Origin: JAUZRW01 sp034437755
Lineage (GTDB): Bacteria; Chloroflexota; Anaerolineae; Aggregatilineales; Phototrophicaceae
NCBI GenBank assembly: GCA_034437755.1
Contig: DAOTTV010000124.1
Location: 1-64,000 of the forward strand
DNA: 64,000 bases
Direction of reading: 5' to 3'
The translations under genes and the position numbers were made by a program. Under the pieces are notes generated by a model. The model was not told where the DNA came from. It saw nothing but the letters and a program-made list of their open reading frames with translations, and ran no database searches. Below are positions 17,953 through 26,434 of the stretch, in pieces; within the stretch, counting starts at the first letter, position 1; every line of letters begins with the position of its first letter.

Positions 17953-19821
17953 TCAGAAGGGGAACAAGATCGGCAGGACAATCATCGCCGCGATGAATGT
18001 TAGCAAGATCAATGGCAGACCGAGCTTGATGTAATCGGCAAAGCGATATTTGCCCGCGCCCATCACCAGCGTATTCACTGGCGAGGCGACCGGTGATGCG
18101 AAGGCCATTGATGCGGCGACGGCGACTGCCATCAAGAAGGCTTGCGGTTGCACGCCCAGTGATTGTGCCGTGGCAAGCGCGATCGGCGCGATGATCACGG
18201 CAGTTGCCGTGTTCGATAGCACCTGCGTGAAGATACTGGTGAACAGGAATAATCCGCCCATCACGTAGATAGCACCTAGCCCGCCCAGCGTATTGGCGAA
18301 GCCATTCGCCGCCACATCGACCAGCCCGACTTTGATCAGCGCGGTACTCATCGGCAACATGCCTGCGATCAGCACAATACTCTTCCAGTCGATCGCATCA
18401 TAGGCTTCGTCCATGCTCAGGCATCCCGTCAGGATGATGAGCAGACTCGCCAGCATGGCGGCGGTGGTCGTTGGCAACCATCCGGCAATCAAGGTGATGA
18501 GCATCCCCGCTAGAATTGCTAACACCAGCGGCGCTTTCTCAAAGTTCAGCAAGCGCGATTGAATCTCTTCCGTACCGCCGATAATCACGAAATCGTTGGG
18601 GCTTTGCTTCAGGCGGAAGATATCTTGCCATTCGCCCTGTACTAAGAGCGTATCGCCGAATTGTAACTTCGTATCGCGCACAGGCAGGTTATCGCTCCCC
18701 GGACGATGAATGTTGAGTACTGTCAGGCGATGCCGCTTGCCGAAGGACAGATCGACGACGGTTTTGCCGATGAGTGATGAGCGCGGCGGCAAGACGACTT
18801 CAGCAACGCCGACTTCTTGCGAGATTAAATCGTCTTCGACATCGCTTGACTTGGGCTGAATCGCGAGATTGAGCGCGGCTGACGCTTTCGAGATGGCATC
18901 GCCGATGGCGTGGACGATCAGAATATCGTTATGCTCCAGCGTAACGTCTGGGCGCGGATGCACGGGGATGTTGCGATTGGATTGCACCACCAGTTCTTTG
19001 CCGCCGACCGCCGCTAATTTGCGTGCGGGGGCTGGGCGCGAGATTTCCACCACGTCGATCCCATAGCGGCGACCGAGTCCGGCTTGTCCAAGCTCCTGCC
19101 CGACCAGCGATGAGGCTTTTCGGACGCGCAATTTATAGATGCTATCCGGTAGTTGATAGGCCTCGATCAACTCGCTCGGTGTCGTCACGGATTGTTCATC
19201 GACAGCTTTCGCCCGTACTGGGATAAAGCGGCGCATCACCAGCATATAAAGGATACCGGTGATAATCAGCACGATGCCCATCCCCGTGTAGCTGAAGAAG
19301 CCGAACGCCTCATAGCCATTTTCGGCTAGCACTTCGCTGACGATAATATTGGGCGGCGTGCCGATCAATGTCGCTGACCCGCCGAGCAGAGAGCCGAAGG
19401 CGGTCGGAATCAATAATTTGGACGGGCTGATCTTGGTACTCAAGCCGAGGCTGATGATCGCCGGCATGACGACCGCCACCGTCCCCGTATCGCTGACGAA
19501 GCCCGACATCAAGGCGACTGCCGCCATGATGACCACTGTCAGGCGCGTTTCGCTATCACCCGCTAGCCGGATAATCTGGCGGGCGAGGACGGCGGCTAAG
19601 CCCGTCTGGAAGACTGCGCCCCCTACGATGAACAGTGCCGCGATTAACAAAACAGCCGAGTTAGAAAAGCCGGCAATCGCTTCATCGACCGTCAGAATAC
19701 CTGTGAGCATTAAAGCGATGACAATCCCCAGCGCGATAACATCCACGCGCAGGCGTTCCGTGATGAAGAGGGTAATGGCGACAACGAGAATACTCAGCGT
19801 TATCCACATATCAGGAGTCAT
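17953..19821 (-). CDS. SLC13/DASS-type transporter with two RCK_C (TrkA-C) domains
   Basis: The 622-residue protein has the arrangement of bacterial DASS (divalent anion:Na+ symporter) family members: about five N-terminal helices (residues 5-200, including the conserved GFVSDTGTVAVVMPAI), a cytosolic insert of two RCK_C domains (about 210-390, LRVRKASSLVGQELG and PRSSLIGKTVVDLSFG), then about six helices with a second inverted-repeat signature (SNTATAVIIAPIALATAQSLG). Family substrates include dicarboxylates, sulfate and other anions; the RCK_C insert suggests gating by a nucleotide or ion. It lies 242 bases from a divergent channel-like KTN gene, which also has RCK_C domains. Substrate is unknown. 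Confidence 0.88.
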   Translation of the reverse strand: MTPDMWITLSILVVAITLFITERLRVDVIALGIVIALMLTGILTVDEAIAGFSNSAVLLIAALFIVGGAVFQTGLAAVLARQIIRLAGDSETRLTVVIMAAVALMSGFVSDTGTVAVVMPAIISLGLSTKISPSKLLIPTAFGSLLGGSATLIGTPPNIIVSEVLAENGYEAFGFFSYTGMGIVLIITGILYMLVMRRFIPVRAKAVDEQSVTTPSELIEAYQLPDSIYKLRVRKASSLVGQELGQAGLGRRYGIDVVEISRPAPARKLAAVGGKELVVQSNRNIPVHPRPDVTLEHNDILIVHAIGDAISKASAALNLAIQPKSSDVEDDLISQEVGVAEVVLPPRSSLIGKTVVDLSFGKRHRLTVLNIHRPGSDNLPVRDTKLQFGDTLLVQGEWQDIFRLKQSPNDFVIIGGTEEIQSRLLNFEKAPLVLAILAGMLITLIAGWLPTTTAAMLASLLIILTGCLSMDEAYDAIDWKSIVLIAGMLPMSTALIKVGLVDVAANGFANTLGGLGAIYVMGGLFLFTSIFTQVLSNTATAVIIAPIALATAQSLGVQPQAFLMAVAVAASMAFASPVASPVNTLVMGAGKYRFADYIKLGLPLILLTFIAAMIVLPILFPF

Positions 19822-20019
19822 GTACTTGTTTTCCCCTCTTGGCAGTTAATTGAAAGCAATGCATCGTAAGAATATTATTGAGCCTTGCCGTTTCCAACCA
19901 AGCTATCCCTATGGTAGTCCTGTCTGTCGTGCAGGTGTATATGACATGCCTCCCGACTGATGGTGTCATTTGCCCTATCTCTGGCGCAATCTGCTACAGC
20001 AAAGGCTTGACCCTTGCGC

Positions 20020-20025
20020 TATAAT
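20020..20025 (+). promoter_or_regulatory. Perfect -10 box upstream of the first KTN gene
   Basis: TATAAT lies 38 bases before the TTG start at 20064. No -35 match is seen at 16-18 bases. Within the 242-base divergent gap nothing else was recognised. Confidence 0.4.
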
Positions 20026-20063
20026 ACAGTTAAAAATGGCAAACAGTGTAAAGTGATAACCCG

Positions 20064-21188
20064 TTGCCCTACATGCAACCCGTACATCAACTTCCGGAGA
20101 CTCCTGATAGTCAGCGACGACGCTTGATGGCTCTCAGGAGCGATACATCGGCTTTGTATAACGAGTTCAAAGTTCCGATCTTGATTTTCCTGTTTGTGAC
20201 GATTGTCGGCGGCTTTGTCTATGGCGAAATCCACTACGCAACCTATGGCGAAAATATCCCGTTGTTGGATCGTCCGTACCTGATGGTGCAACTGATGATC
20301 CTCGAAACCCCCACCGATTACGACTCCTCACCCGAAAACCCGCTCTTGATTCTGTTCTGGTATGCCCTGCCGCCGATCTTCATTTTCATCGTCGGCAATG
20401 GGGTAGCTGATTTTGTACGCTTATTCTTTGATCGTAGTGGACGACGTGATGCTTGGAGGAAAGCTGTGATTTCAACAATGCGCGATCATATTATTGTGTT
20501 GGGGGCGGGGCATGTGGGCTTGCGTGTGGTGCGTTGGTTGCATCGCCTCGGTGTCAATGTTGTGGTGATTGATAACTCGCCTGAAGTCGAAGCACAGGCA
20601 GAATTAGCCGATCTAAAAGTGCAAGTGGTTGAGGGCGATGCGCGTAACCCGCAGGTGATGAAAGATGCTGGTATCGAACGCGCCGAAGCCTTCATCGCCT
20701 GCACGGGCGATGATCCGGTGAACCTGTATGCGACGATGCGCGCCCGCGATATGAACAAGGATTTGCGGATTGTGGTGCGCGTGTGGGATGATCGCTTCGC
20801 TGAACAGATTGAAGAGTTTATTATCAAATCGGATGCGAGCCTGCTGGGCGGGCACTTCAGAGGCGTGCTGAGTTCGTCAGAGCTATCCGCGCCAGTCTTC
20901 GCGGGGATGGCGCTCGGTGTGGAACTCACGCAGTCGATCATGATCAGCGGGGTCGATTATGGCACGATGCGCCTGACCATTACCGAGCAGTCTTTCATGT
21001 GTGGGCGCAAAATTGGCGATCTACAAAATGAATACGATGTCGATATTGTGCTTCATGTGCAAAAAGGTGTCTCAGCGGATGTGAAACCAGCCCATGATGC
21101 GACGGTTGGCGCGCATGATACACTGGTCATCTTTGCGGAACATGAAAAATTGCTGGGCATCGCCGCCCGCAATCGCAACGGGCACTGA
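20064..21188 (+). CDS. Channel-like membrane protein with KTN (RCK_N) and RCK_C domains, copy 1
   Basis: The 374-residue protein has two membrane helices (about residues 38-54 and 94-116) separated by a re-entrant-like stretch, then a Rossmann NAD-binding domain (IIVLGAGHVGLRVV, about 141-260) and an RCK_C domain (about 285-370). This is the layout of two-helix potassium channels with RCK gating domains, but the TVGYG filter is missing; the pore position reads LMILETPTDYD. The TTG start is preferred over ATG at 20073 because the resulting MPYxQ is shared with the paralogue just downstream. It may conduct another ion or act as a sensor. It is followed, 105 bases on, by copy 2. Confidence 0.82.
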   Translation: MPYMQPVHQLPETPDSQRRRLMALRSDTSALYNEFKVPILIFLFVTIVGGFVYGEIHYATYGENIPLLDRPYLMVQLMILETPTDYDSSPENPLLILFWYALPPIFIFIVGNGVADFVRLFFDRSGRRDAWRKAVISTMRDHIIVLGAGHVGLRVVRWLHRLGVNVVVIDNSPEVEAQAELADLKVQVVEGDARNPQVMKDAGIERAEAFIACTGDDPVNLYATMRARDMNKDLRIVVRVWDDRFAEQIEEFIIKSDASLLGGHFRGVLSSSELSAPVFAGMALGVELTQSIMISGVDYGTMRLTITEQSFMCGRKIGDLQNEYDVDIVLHVQKGVSADVKPAHDATVGAHDTLVIFAEHEKLLGIAARNRNGH

Positions 21189-21293
21189 CCTGACTAAACC
21201 TATTCAAACCGAAAGTAAATCTTATAGAATGACTATGATAGCTCTGCACGTCGGGGTTATTTATGTTGCTACTGTCGAAAGATAACAATCGCT

Positions 21294-22391
21294 ATGCCCT
21301 ATTCGCAACTCGTCTTACCCCGCGAACCGAAGCCGACGCGCCGCATTGTACGTATCACCCGCGCCATCTTGCACGATACCCGCGCCCTCGTGCAAGAGTT
21401 TCGCAAGCCTCTGGGGGCGATTCTCCTCGCGATCTTCATCGGCGGCTGGGTCTATGGCAAATTACATACCTTCGCCGGGTATGATCCGATTCCGCTGATC
21501 GACCTGCCGTATTTGATGCTTGCGCTGATGGTCATGGAAGTGCCGATTGACCCGATACCGGATGAGTGGTACTTGATCATCTTCTGGTATGTGCAACCGG
21601 CAATCGGCATCTATATCATTGGGCGCGGGGCGGTAGATTTTGGACGCTTGTTTTTCGACCGAACTGAACGTCGTAATGCTTGGGAGTTAGCTGTGGCAAA
21701 AACTTATCGTCATCATGTCATCTTGATCGGGGTCGGGCATGTCGGCTTGCGCGTCGCGCGCACATTGGCACAAATGGGTTTCGAGATTGTTGCCGTCGAT
21801 CATGATGTATCAAGCGAGACGGACGAAGAATTATCCGAGCTGGGCATCCCCCTGATTCCCGACGATGGCACGCTCAATTCGACCCTGCGTAATGCCGGTA
21901 TCGACAATGCACGCGCGCTACTGGTCTGTACGTCGAACGATCATACCAATCTCGAATTGACGATGCGTGCCCGTGACCTGAATCCTGACATACGCATCGT
22001 GACGCGCATGTGGGATGCACGCTTCGCCGCGCAACTCAAGCGATTTTTGAATGTGGAAGTCATGAGCGCGTCCGATCTCGCCGCGCCGGCATTTGCCGGG
22101 TCTGCCGTTGGCATCGAGATCACACAGACGCTTCGGATCGGGTCATACGATTATAGCATGATTAAGTTGCTGGTCGAGCCGGGGTCGTTCATGGATGGTA
22201 AGACGATCGACTTTTTGCAGGATGATGAAGATGTGGATATTGTGCTTCACGGGATCAACGGTGCTGAGCCGGTCGTACATCCTGATGGCGATATCGTCGT
22301 GCAGGGCGAAGATACACTCGTACTCTTCGCCCGTCATTCGCGCATTACCGAAATTGTCGCGCGTAACCGTCCGTTGGTTGCCGTCAAATAG
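21294..22391 (+). CDS. Channel-like membrane protein with KTN and RCK_C domains, copy 2
   Basis: This 365-residue paralogue of the upstream gene keeps the same order: two helices (about 40-54 and 94-115), KTN domain with the glycine-rich turn LIGVGHVGLRVA, and RCK_C. It again lacks TVGYG; the pore-like position reads LMVMEVPIDPIP. The shared EVP/ETP-x-D pattern and the conserved FFDRxxRRxAW after helix 2 show the pair arose by tandem duplication and diverged well. The two may form hetero-oligomers, as RCK proteins assemble as dimers and octameric rings. The 3' end is overlapped by a gene on the opposite strand. A weak hairpin lies at 22399-22421. Confidence 0.82.
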   Translation: MPYSQLVLPREPKPTRRIVRITRAILHDTRALVQEFRKPLGAILLAIFIGGWVYGKLHTFAGYDPIPLIDLPYLMLALMVMEVPIDPIPDEWYLIIFWYVQPAIGIYIIGRGAVDFGRLFFDRTERRNAWELAVAKTYRHHVILIGVGHVGLRVARTLAQMGFEIVAVDHDVSSETDEELSELGIPLIPDDGTLNSTLRNAGIDNARALLVCTSNDHTNLELTMRARDLNPDIRIVTRMWDARFAAQLKRFLNVEVMSASDLAAPAFAGSAVGIEITQTLRIGSYDYSMIKLLVEPGSFMDGKTIDFLQDDEDVDIVLHGINGAEPVVHPDGDIVVQGEDTLVLFARHSRITEIVARNRPLVAVK

Positions 22392-22595
22392 GGCAAGGGG
22401 CGAGGACATTGTGCCCTCGCCTAAGCGTGCGTCGCGGTCAAAATCAGGGCGTTCGATCTGGCTCAGGCAACTGCCATCAATCGGCGGCATCGGGGACGGG
22501 TCATCGCCGTTGTCCTGTGCGAATGCCGCGCCGATACCAAGAGTGCTGATCATCACAACAATTGCGACCTGTATGAGAAATTTATGGGACATCAT
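22143..22595 (-). CDS. Possible small secreted protein, overlapping the end of the KTN copy 2 gene
   Basis: A minus-strand frame begins at an ATG (A at 22595) with AAGGAG 8 bases ahead and encodes a clean signal peptide (IQVAIVVMISTLGIGAAFAQ) followed by an acidic, proline-containing mature part with one or two cysteines (DGSCLSQIE). The first 68 codons lie outside other genes; the remaining 82 run antisense through the last 249 bases of the KTN gene and across its weak hairpin. The start region looks genuine. The C-terminal half may be an accident of an open antisense frame, so this could be a truncated remnant of a longer secreted protein or a real convergent overlap. Confidence 0.45.
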   Translation of the reverse strand: MMSHKFLIQVAIVVMISTLGIGAAFAQDNGDDPSPMPPIDGSCLSQIERPDFDRDARLGEGTMSSPLALFDGNQRTVTRDNFGNARMTGEEYECIFALHDDIAIRMYDRLSTVDPVKHNIHIFIILQKVDRLTIHERPRLDQQLNHAIIV

Positions 22596-22698
22596 CTTGC
22601 TCACTCCTTCTGGGCTTTAGCTATGTTTTGGTTAACTGTCTACAGTATGCCAGGCAGGTGTAAGCGAAGTTTGCTGAAGGTGTAAACGATATATAAAA

Positions 22699-22897
22699 TG
22701 GCTCTTTGGGATTTCGCGTGGTTTTTGTCGCAGGGGCTTTGCCCCCGCACCCCACAAGGAACGATCGTTCCTTGACCTTGTTCCTTGACCTTGTTCATTT
22801 TGAATGCTGCGCGTTCAAAAAACCAAAAGTTTTTGGTGTTCCCTTTTTTCAAAAAGGGAACAAAAGGAGCTTGACCACGCAAGATACGAAAGACCCA
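22699..22897 (+). mobile_element. MITE-like repeat element, full copy 1 (199 bp)
   Basis: The element begins TGGCTCTTTGGG and ends as the complement of TGGGTCTTTCG; the two ends read inward match at 19 of 24 positions, forming imperfect terminal inverted repeats. Inside are several self-pairing motifs: GGGGC-TTT-GCCCC, GGAACGATCGTTCC, and CCCTTTTTTCAAAAAGGG. A second full copy lies inverted at 32509-32695, and solitary ends at 25803 and 54172. It encodes no transposase. It fills most of the 332-base gap between the secreted protein gene and the methyltransferase gene. No target duplication is obvious at this copy. Confidence 0.75.
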
Positions 22898-22936
22898 GAC
22901 ATTTAACCAAAACTAAACGGGTCAAGTACTATAGAA

Positions 22937-23860
22937 TCAGGACTTTTTGCGGGCAGTCACCGCGATAATATCGAAGGGATTCACGTATAAGGAGCGTTTG
23001 GATAAACCTAGTAAATCAACGACGCGCTCTAACAATTTAGCAAGCGGCGGCACGTAGAAACCGAGACGATCGAAGAACAAACTCAGCGTCACGTGTTTGC
23101 CGATGTGGCGTGTGTGGATGACCTCGAAATCGGCTTCGGTTAGCAAGCGGCGCAAGGTCGCCTCTGAGAAGTAATAGACATGCTCTTCCGACAATTTGTA
23201 CCCAATCCAGCGTTTACCCGTAATACGCGCCGGCAAGCTGTGAATATCAGGGGTCGCAAGCTCGATAACGCCGCCGTCGTTCAGTAATGCGGCAATGTGT
23301 TCGACATAGGCGCGGGGGTCGGGCACATGCTCGATGACATCATACAAGGTGATCAGATCGTAACGCTGTTGATCGGGGTCTAAATCTAACAAGCTCATAT
23401 TGTGCGAGGGATGGTTGAAGCGTTCCGACACGTAACGGGTCGCAAATGACGAGACATCCAAGCCCTCGACCTGCCAACCGCGTTTGGCGGCTTCGTCGAT
23501 GAAGAAGCCCATCGCGCATCCCACATCCAGCAGGGCGCCCCCATCGGTATACTGTTCCAGATGATCGAGGCGGCGATTAGCAGTCAGGCGGATGTTTTGC
23601 TCATCGCTGATATAATCCGTATAGCCCACTTCGCCCGAGTCATCGCTCTGGAAGTAGGTGTTATCGTATAACTGATAGAGCTTGTCCGGCGCTGGTTGAT
23701 ATTGAACAAAGACCAAGCCGCAAGATGAACACTGTACCAGTCCGCGACCATTTTCAGGGCAATATAGACGGTGCTCGTCATGTCCACACAAATTACAGTA
23801 TTGGATTTTGATGGATGATTCCGTCGCGGTCTGTTGGTCGACTGCTTGTACAGATGCCAT
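22937..23860 (-). CDS. Zinc-ribbon SAM-dependent methyltransferase
   Basis: The 307-residue protein starts with a zinc-ribbon-like quartet (YCNLCGHDEHRLYC, then VQCSSCGLVF), followed by a class I methyltransferase domain whose SAM loop is LLDVGCAMGFFIDEAAKRGW. The acidic residue at the end of strand 2 is in VEGLDVSS, and the DVIEHVPDP segment follows. The layout matches the methyltransferase family seen with cell-surface polysaccharide and modified-sugar gene clusters, where the N-terminal zinc motif is a structural element. The C-terminus is basic (AVTARKKS). No sugar biosynthesis genes adjoin here. It probably has its own promoter in the 157-base gap after glnS. Confidence 0.82.
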   Translation of the reverse strand: MASVQAVDQQTATESSIKIQYCNLCGHDEHRLYCPENGRGLVQCSSCGLVFVQYQPAPDKLYQLYDNTYFQSDDSGEVGYTDYISDEQNIRLTANRRLDHLEQYTDGGALLDVGCAMGFFIDEAAKRGWQVEGLDVSSFATRYVSERFNHPSHNMSLLDLDPDQQRYDLITLYDVIEHVPDPRAYVEHIAALLNDGGVIELATPDIHSLPARITGKRWIGYKLSEEHVYYFSEATLRRLLTEADFEVIHTRHIGKHVTLSLFFDRLGFYVPPLAKLLERVVDLLGLSKRSLYVNPFDIIAVTARKKS

Positions 23861-23969
23861 ATGACATTTCCGTTGGTTATATTTGTATAAAAACGACCAA
23901 CACTATATCAAATTAACAGGAAGTGACAATAGGCAATTCCCATCCGAGCGCAGACACACACCCGACCGA

Positions 23970-24002
23970 GAAACCATCCGCCAGCGCATGACGGGTGGTT
24001 TC
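23970..24002 (-). terminator. Hairpin downstream of glnS
   Basis: An 11-bp stem (GAAACCATCCG at 23970-23980 with CGGGTGGTTTC at 23992-24002, one wobble) closes an 11-base loop, 15 bases past the glnS stop. There is no U-run on the minus strand, so factor-dependent ending or RNA stabilisation is possible. Confidence 0.5.
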
Positions 24003-24017
24003 TGCGGGTATGATCGC

Positions 24018-25736
24018 TTACTTCTGCTTATTTTTCTGCTTGTTTTTCTGCTTTTTCTTGTTCTTCTTCTGCACTTTCTTCCATTGATCGCGCAGGGTGA
24101 CCGTGCGATTGAAAATTAGCTTATCAGCGGTCGAATCAGGATCGACAACGAAGTACGCCAGACGCTCAAACTGCACACGATCACCCGCGGCGAGAGTCTG
24201 CGCGTACGGTTCAATGTAGACCGGATCGACAATCTCGACTGATTTGGGGTTGATGAAGGCCGTGAAATCCTGTTCATCGTCGCCATCCGGCACTTCTTCG
24301 GTGAAGAGCGTATCGTACAGACGCGCCTCAGCCTGTATCGCGTGTTCTGCCGATACCCAGTGCAGGGTCGCTTTCACACGGCGACCATCCGGCGCGTACC
24401 CGCCCTTCGTTGCGGGGTCATACGTACAGCGCAACTCAATGACCTGACCATCGCCATCTTTGATGACATCCGTGCAGGTGATGTAATAGCCCCAGCGCAG
24501 ACGCACCTCGCGCCCCGGTGCAAGACGATAGAACTTGCGCGGCGGGTCTTCCATGAAGTCCGCACGCTCGATATATAGTACCTTCGAGAAGGGCACAGTG
24601 CGCGTGCCGGCGGCTTCATCTTCGGGGTTATTGACGGCTTCCATATGTTCGACTTGATCGTCTGGATAATTCTCGATGACGACTTTGAGCGGGTCAACAA
24701 CAGCCATCACGCGGTTAGACGTTTTGTTAAGGTGATCGCGCCCGTAATACTCCAACTGCTGTAGCTCGACAATCCCGTTTTTCTTACTCACGCCGATTGC
24801 CTCGGCGAAATTACGGATTGACTGCGGGGTATACCCACGACGACGCAAACCGGAGATAGTCGGCATCCGCGGGTCGTCCCAGCCCGCGACATAGCCTTCC
24901 TGTACCAGACGAATCAGCTTGCGCTTGCTGAGGACAGTATAGCTCAGGTTGAGCCGTGCAAATTCGATCTGTTGCGGATGATGAATGCCGAGCTTCTCCA
25001 GATACCAATCATAGAGCGGGCGATGGTCTTCATATTCCAGCGTGCAGATAGAGTGAGTCACCCGCTCGATTGAGTCGGACTGCCCGTGGGCGAAGTCATA
25101 CATCGGGTAGATGTGCCATGTACTGCCGGTGCGCGGGTGTGGTGTGTTGATGATGCGATACATCACGGGATCACGCATGTTGATATTGCCCGATTGCATG
25201 TCGATCTTAGCCCGCAGAACGGCTTCGCCTTCGTTGAATTCGCCATTTTTCATCTTCTCGAATAAGTCGAGATTCTCGTCAATCGGGCGATCACGGTAAG
25301 GGCTTTCTTTGCCCGGCTCGGTCAATGTCCCGCGATACTCGCGGATTTCATCAGGACTCAGTTGATCGACATAGGCATTGCCATCGCGGATGAGTTGCAC
25401 TGCCCAGTCATACAGTTGATCGAAATAATCAGACGCATAATATAAGCGATCATCCCAATCGTAGCCCAGCCACTTCACATCTTCGATGATGGCATCGATG
25501 TATTCTTGCGCTTCTTTCGCGGGGTTGGTATCGTCAAAGCGCAGATTGCACAGTCCGCCGTATTGCGCGGCAATGCCAAAGTTGAGCACGATTGATTTTG
25601 CGTGCCCGATATGCAAGAAGCCGTTCGGCTCTGGTGGGAAGCGCGTGTGAACCTTGTCGTCAAAGCGTCCGGTTTCGTTGTGTTCGTCGATGATCTCACG
25701 GATGAAATTCGACTTCGGTGCATCATTATCGCTCAT
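24018..25736 (-). CDS. glnS: Glutaminyl-tRNA synthetase
   Basis: The 572-residue class I synthetase charges tRNA-Gln with glutamine. The HIGH motif (GFLHIGHAKSI) and the KMSKS-like motif (VLSKRKL) are both present at normal positions, with the family segments PPEPNG and RFDDTNPAKE between. The catalytic core is followed by the two beta-barrel anticodon-binding domains. The C-terminus is an unusual run of Lys, Gln and Asn (KNKKKQKNKQKNKQK) that would be basic and probably disordered, perhaps for RNA contact. Presence of GlnRS implies direct glutaminylation, at least in part. It is transcribed alone, followed by a hairpin. Confidence 0.96.
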   Translation of the reverse strand: MSDNDAPKSNFIREIIDEHNETGRFDDKVHTRFPPEPNGFLHIGHAKSIVLNFGIAAQYGGLCNLRFDDTNPAKEAQEYIDAIIEDVKWLGYDWDDRLYYASDYFDQLYDWAVQLIRDGNAYVDQLSPDEIREYRGTLTEPGKESPYRDRPIDENLDLFEKMKNGEFNEGEAVLRAKIDMQSGNINMRDPVMYRIINTPHPRTGSTWHIYPMYDFAHGQSDSIERVTHSICTLEYEDHRPLYDWYLEKLGIHHPQQIEFARLNLSYTVLSKRKLIRLVQEGYVAGWDDPRMPTISGLRRRGYTPQSIRNFAEAIGVSKKNGIVELQQLEYYGRDHLNKTSNRVMAVVDPLKVVIENYPDDQVEHMEAVNNPEDEAAGTRTVPFSKVLYIERADFMEDPPRKFYRLAPGREVRLRWGYYITCTDVIKDGDGQVIELRCTYDPATKGGYAPDGRRVKATLHWVSAEHAIQAEARLYDTLFTEEVPDGDDEQDFTAFINPKSVEIVDPVYIEPYAQTLAAGDRVQFERLAYFVVDPDSTADKLIFNRTVTLRDQWKKVQKKNKKKQKNKQKNKQK

Positions 25737-25802
25737 ACAGTATCTTTCTGTTTATTAGCATCGTCTATTCACATGGTATCGCATAGCGTGGAGCAAGAAA
25801 AC

Positions 25803-25842
25803 GGCTCTTTGGGGTTTCGCGTGATTTTTGTGCAGGCGCTTT
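25803..25842 (+). repeat. Solitary end of the MITE-like element
   Basis: GGCTCTTTGGGG and the following GCGTGATTTTTG match the GGCTC end of the full elements with few changes for about 40 bases; similarity then stops. It lies upstream of glnS in the gap 25737-25988 that otherwise shows no recognisable feature. Confidence 0.6.
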
Positions 25843-25988
25843 ACCCTTTCACCTATTATGAGTCGTTGAATCATAACGATAAACAGGATCGCATTCAATA
25901 GGTGCATCACGCGGGCTATTCACAGACTGCACGCCCTGTTGTAGACTCGCGCTATCACGTCAAATCAAGTGGAATGCGTAACTCTATT

Positions 25989-26195
25989 ATGGAACCCAAG
26001 ATTGGAAGTGCGCTCGTTCTGGGCGCAGTATTAGCGATTGGCGGCATCGGTCTCTTTTTCTTCATGTACTTTTTCATGCTGGCCGGGGCGAGTGCCGCGA
26101 CGCGCTTGTTCGGTTCGTTGCTTGTGCCCCCGCTGGTGATGGCGGTCGCGGTCGGCGGCTATTACATCTTGATGAGCACCGACGATGCCGATTGA
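25989..26195 (+). CDS. Small membrane protein, 68 aa
   Basis: Two hydrophobic helices are seen (LVLGAVLAIGGIGLFFFMYF and a second around LVPPLVMAVAVGGYYILM), with a short acidic tail (STDDAD). No family was recognised. The start is uncertain: ATG at 25989 begins just before the first charged residues, while ATG at 25974 and earlier in-frame starts exist; no clear ribosome site favours one. The gene lies between glnS and the tRNA-Glu gene. Confidence 0.5.
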   Translation: MEPKIGSALVLGAVLAIGGIGLFFFMYFFMLAGASAATRLFGSLLVPPLVMAVAVGGYYILMSTDDAD

Positions 26196-26308
26196 ACCAG
26201 CCCGATCATGAGCAATTGTGTGATTTCCATGAAGTTTTGAAATCCTTACAAGTTGTTCTTGACTTTCAATATCCTGTTCTGTATACTTTTCAGTGTTGTA
26301 AGTTGTTA

Positions 26309-26381
26309 GGCCCGTTCGTCTAGTGGACTAGGATGCCACCCTTTCAAGGTGGAGACACGGGTTCGAACCCCGTACGGGCTG
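26309..26381 (+). tRNA. trnE: tRNA-Glu, anticodon TTC
   Basis: A complete cloverleaf of 73 bases is seen: 7-bp acceptor stem (GGCCCGT with ACGGGCT, first pair G-T), D arm, anticodon stem CCACC/GGTGG around a loop with TTC, and T arm ACGGG-TTCGAAC-CCCGT. The discriminator base is G and CCA is not encoded. A terminator follows within 10 bases. Confidence 0.96.
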
Positions 26382-26389
26382 TCTACTAG

Positions 26390-26417
26390 AATCCTCATTG
26401 TGTGTGAGGATTTTTTT
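26390..26417 (+). terminator. Rho-independent terminator of the tRNA-Glu gene
   Basis: AATCCTCA (26390-26397) pairs with TGAGGATT (26405-26412) and is followed by five further T residues. Confidence 0.9.
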
Positions 26418-26434
26418 GATTCAGCTGTGCTGAC

